Assembly (NCBI GenBank): GCA_963710645.1
Contig: CAVQBD010000009.1
Span: 1,612,001 to 1,676,000, forward strand
DNA from: FEB-10 sp963710645
GTDB lineage: Bacteria; Acidobacteriota; Thermoanaerobaculia; Thermoanaerobaculales; Sulfomarinibacteraceae
Direction of reading: 5' to 3'
DNA: 64,000 nt
Both the position numbers and the translations under genes were made by a program. The stretch's first letter is position 1; each line of letters opens with the position of its first letter. Shown one piece after another: positions 63,020 through 64,000 of the stretch. The notes under the pieces are model-generated. The model was not told where the DNA came from and ran no database searches. It saw nothing but the letters and a program-made list of their open reading frames with translations.

Positions 63020-63049
63020 TGATACTAATATGATATCACATTAGTATCA
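63020..63049. promoter_or_regulatory. Palindromic operator of the SPFH-RHH operon
   Basis: TGATACTAAT (63020-63029) and ATTAGTATCA (63040-63049) are perfect 10-bp inverted arms with a 10-bp spacer, 17 bp upstream of the SPFH start. Repeated ACTAAT half-sites in such a layout fit RHH operators, so autoregulation is likely. It probably overlaps the promoter. Confidence 0.7.
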
Positions 63050-63167
63050 TACGCAGCGGCAGCCAATTTGTTCCATTTCCCTTGCGCCACCGTTCGGACC
63101 ACGGGTCCGCACCGACGATGCAACTGGCCTCGAGGGAGGTGGAGGAAGAGAATTGAGTAATGTAAAG

Positions 63168-63199
63168 AAAAGCCGCCCAGGTCGAGGGCGGCTTTTTGG
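63168..63199. terminator. Bidirectional intrinsic terminator
   Basis: AGCCGCCC (63171-63178) and GGGCGGCT (63186-63193) form an 8-bp stem with a 7-nt loop, flanked by A-rich and T-rich runs on opposite sides, so it can terminate from both directions. It would end the TPR gene transcript on the minus strand. Confidence 0.8.
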
Positions 63200-63210
63200 A
63201 AGCGTCCGCC

Positions 63211-64000
63211 TCAGACCCCGGGCTGGCAGAAACAGGACGAACGCAGGGTCGTGTCGGCCTGGGCCCATACCGTTTCGAAGCGGGCTTCGGCCACCTCGGC
63301 CTCGGCTGCCCGATCCTGCATTCTGAGGGCGCGAGCGAGGCCATAGAGCGACCACCCGTTGTCGGGCAAGCGGGCCAGGTCCTCCCGGTAGACCTTCTCG
63401 GCGTCCGCCCATCGGCGTTCCTGCATCAGGGTCGCACCGAGGGCGTGGCGAATGGGTTGGATCCAGTCAGGAGGCTCATCGTAGTTGAGAGCATCCTCAC
63501 GGTCTGCCGCCTCGTACAACACATCGATTCCCTCGTTCTTTTTGCCCTCCCGGTACAGAATCTCACCTTCCACCAGGCGATCGGCAACGTCCAACAGATC
63601 ATTGGCCTGGTTGTTGCCGAAGAAGGCGTCCTCGGGGAGCATTTCGCGCTGTTTGAGGAAGGCGGCCTGCTCCACTCGCGCCTCCTCGGGCCGGTCAAGC
63701 GCCGCGAGCGCCACCGCACGGGCGGCGTGGTGTATCGACCTTGTGAAGGGGAGGTAGTTCGCCGGCTCCGGCTCCTCGAGGATCTCCTTCCAGCGACCAA
63801 AGCGCATCAGCACCTCGTAGGGCATGGCGACGAAGCCGTCCGCCCAGATGGCGTTCTCTTCGAGCCAGTCGGTGGGAATGTCGTCCACAAGCTCGCGGAT
63901 CGACGCCATGGCCATTTCACTCCGTCCAACCATCATTGCCGAATAGGCCTTCATGTGGTGGTTGTGCGACATATACAGCCGATAGAAGTCGGGTGGCTCG
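63211..64000 (-). CDS. Tetratricopeptide-repeat protein, N-terminus beyond window
   Basis: The frame stays open to the window end, so the true start is outside; 262 residues are visible. The visible part starts EPPDFYRLYMSHNHHMKAYS and contains helical TPR-like pairs (SIHHAARAVALAALDRPEEA, WADAEKVYREDLARLPDNGW, SLYGLARALRMQDRAAEAE). It ends SCFCQPGV, a short Cys-containing tail that may be part of a larger family pattern. TPRs mediate protein contacts; no other domain is visible. It stands upstream of a terminator. Confidence 0.78.
   Translation of the reverse strand, partial: EPPDFYRLYMSHNHHMKAYSAMMVGRSEMAMASIRELVDDIPTDWLEENAIWADGFVAMPYEVLMRFGRWKEILEEPEPANYLPFTRSIHHAARAVALAALDRPEEARVEQAAFLKQREMLPEDAFFGNNQANDLLDVADRLVEGEILYREGKKNEGIDVLYEAADREDALNYDEPPDWIQPIRHALGATLMQERRWADAEKVYREDLARLPDNGWSLYGLARALRMQDRAAEAEVAEARFETVWAQADTTLRSSCFCQPGV

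Overview
This 64 kb, GC-rich (roughly 60-65 percent by eye) window looks like a chromosomal contig of an uncultured Acidobacteriota, most likely of the Thermoanaerobaculia type. That assignment is an inference. It rests on the many large secreted beta-propeller, beta-helix and DUF-domain proteins carrying a D-x-FE-x-G-D...W motif, on the respiratory gene mix, and on twin-arginine-exported oxidoreductases. I saw no rRNA, tRNA, CRISPR array or intact insertion sequence.

Layout. 1-5.6 kb: a GT-C glycosyltransferase (cut by the window edge), an RhlE-type helicase, an MRJP-family protein and two peptidyl-prolyl isomerases. 5.9-11 kb: a parallel beta-helix protein, then an operon of a 40-aa membrane protein, a heme oxygenase and a peroxiredoxin-like protein with an in-frame TGA (probable selenocysteine), then a DUF4397 protein. 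11-19.5 kb: a serine hydrolase, a kinase-aminotransferase fusion, a MAPEG protein, a Tat-exported epimerase-like protein and a MoxR/VWA pair, with many 7-bp tandem repeats between genes. 19.7-32.7 kb: secreted proteins, an M23 peptidase, two PH-domain proteins, a Cys-rich lipoprotein, a TetR/methyltransferase pair, an S41 peptidase and a carboxypeptidase-regulatory repeat protein. 32.8-45 kb: DPP-IV peptidase, esterase, FeS aldo/keto reductase and a 1,532-aa beta-propeller/PKD protein.

46-50 kb holds a metal-cluster operon: DUF134 regulator, two NifX/NifB-like proteins, two small Gly/Cys-rich proteins and two ferredoxin-containing MinD-type ATPases. It resembles the orange-protein (ORP) neighbourhoods known from sulfate reducers. 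50-59 kb is a nitrate-respiration island: an 11-heme cytochrome c fused to cytochrome b, NrfD, a four-cluster FeS protein, a tetraheme cytochrome, and napD-napA-napB, with an FNR/DNR-type box in the divergent promoter region. 59-64 kb: a membrane Ser/Thr kinase, an SPFH protein coupled to a ribbon-helix-helix protein behind a palindromic operator, and a TPR protein cut by the window end.

Data quality. At least five genes (M23 peptidase, SDR, DUF134, tetraheme cytochrome, napA) are interrupted by single-base shifts, nearly all reading as one extra base at or near a short run. Once the frames are joined the proteins look fully conserved, so I read these as probable assembly errors rather than gene decay. 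The in-frame TGA of the selenoprotein is a different kind of event: no frame change, and exactly at the catalytic position.
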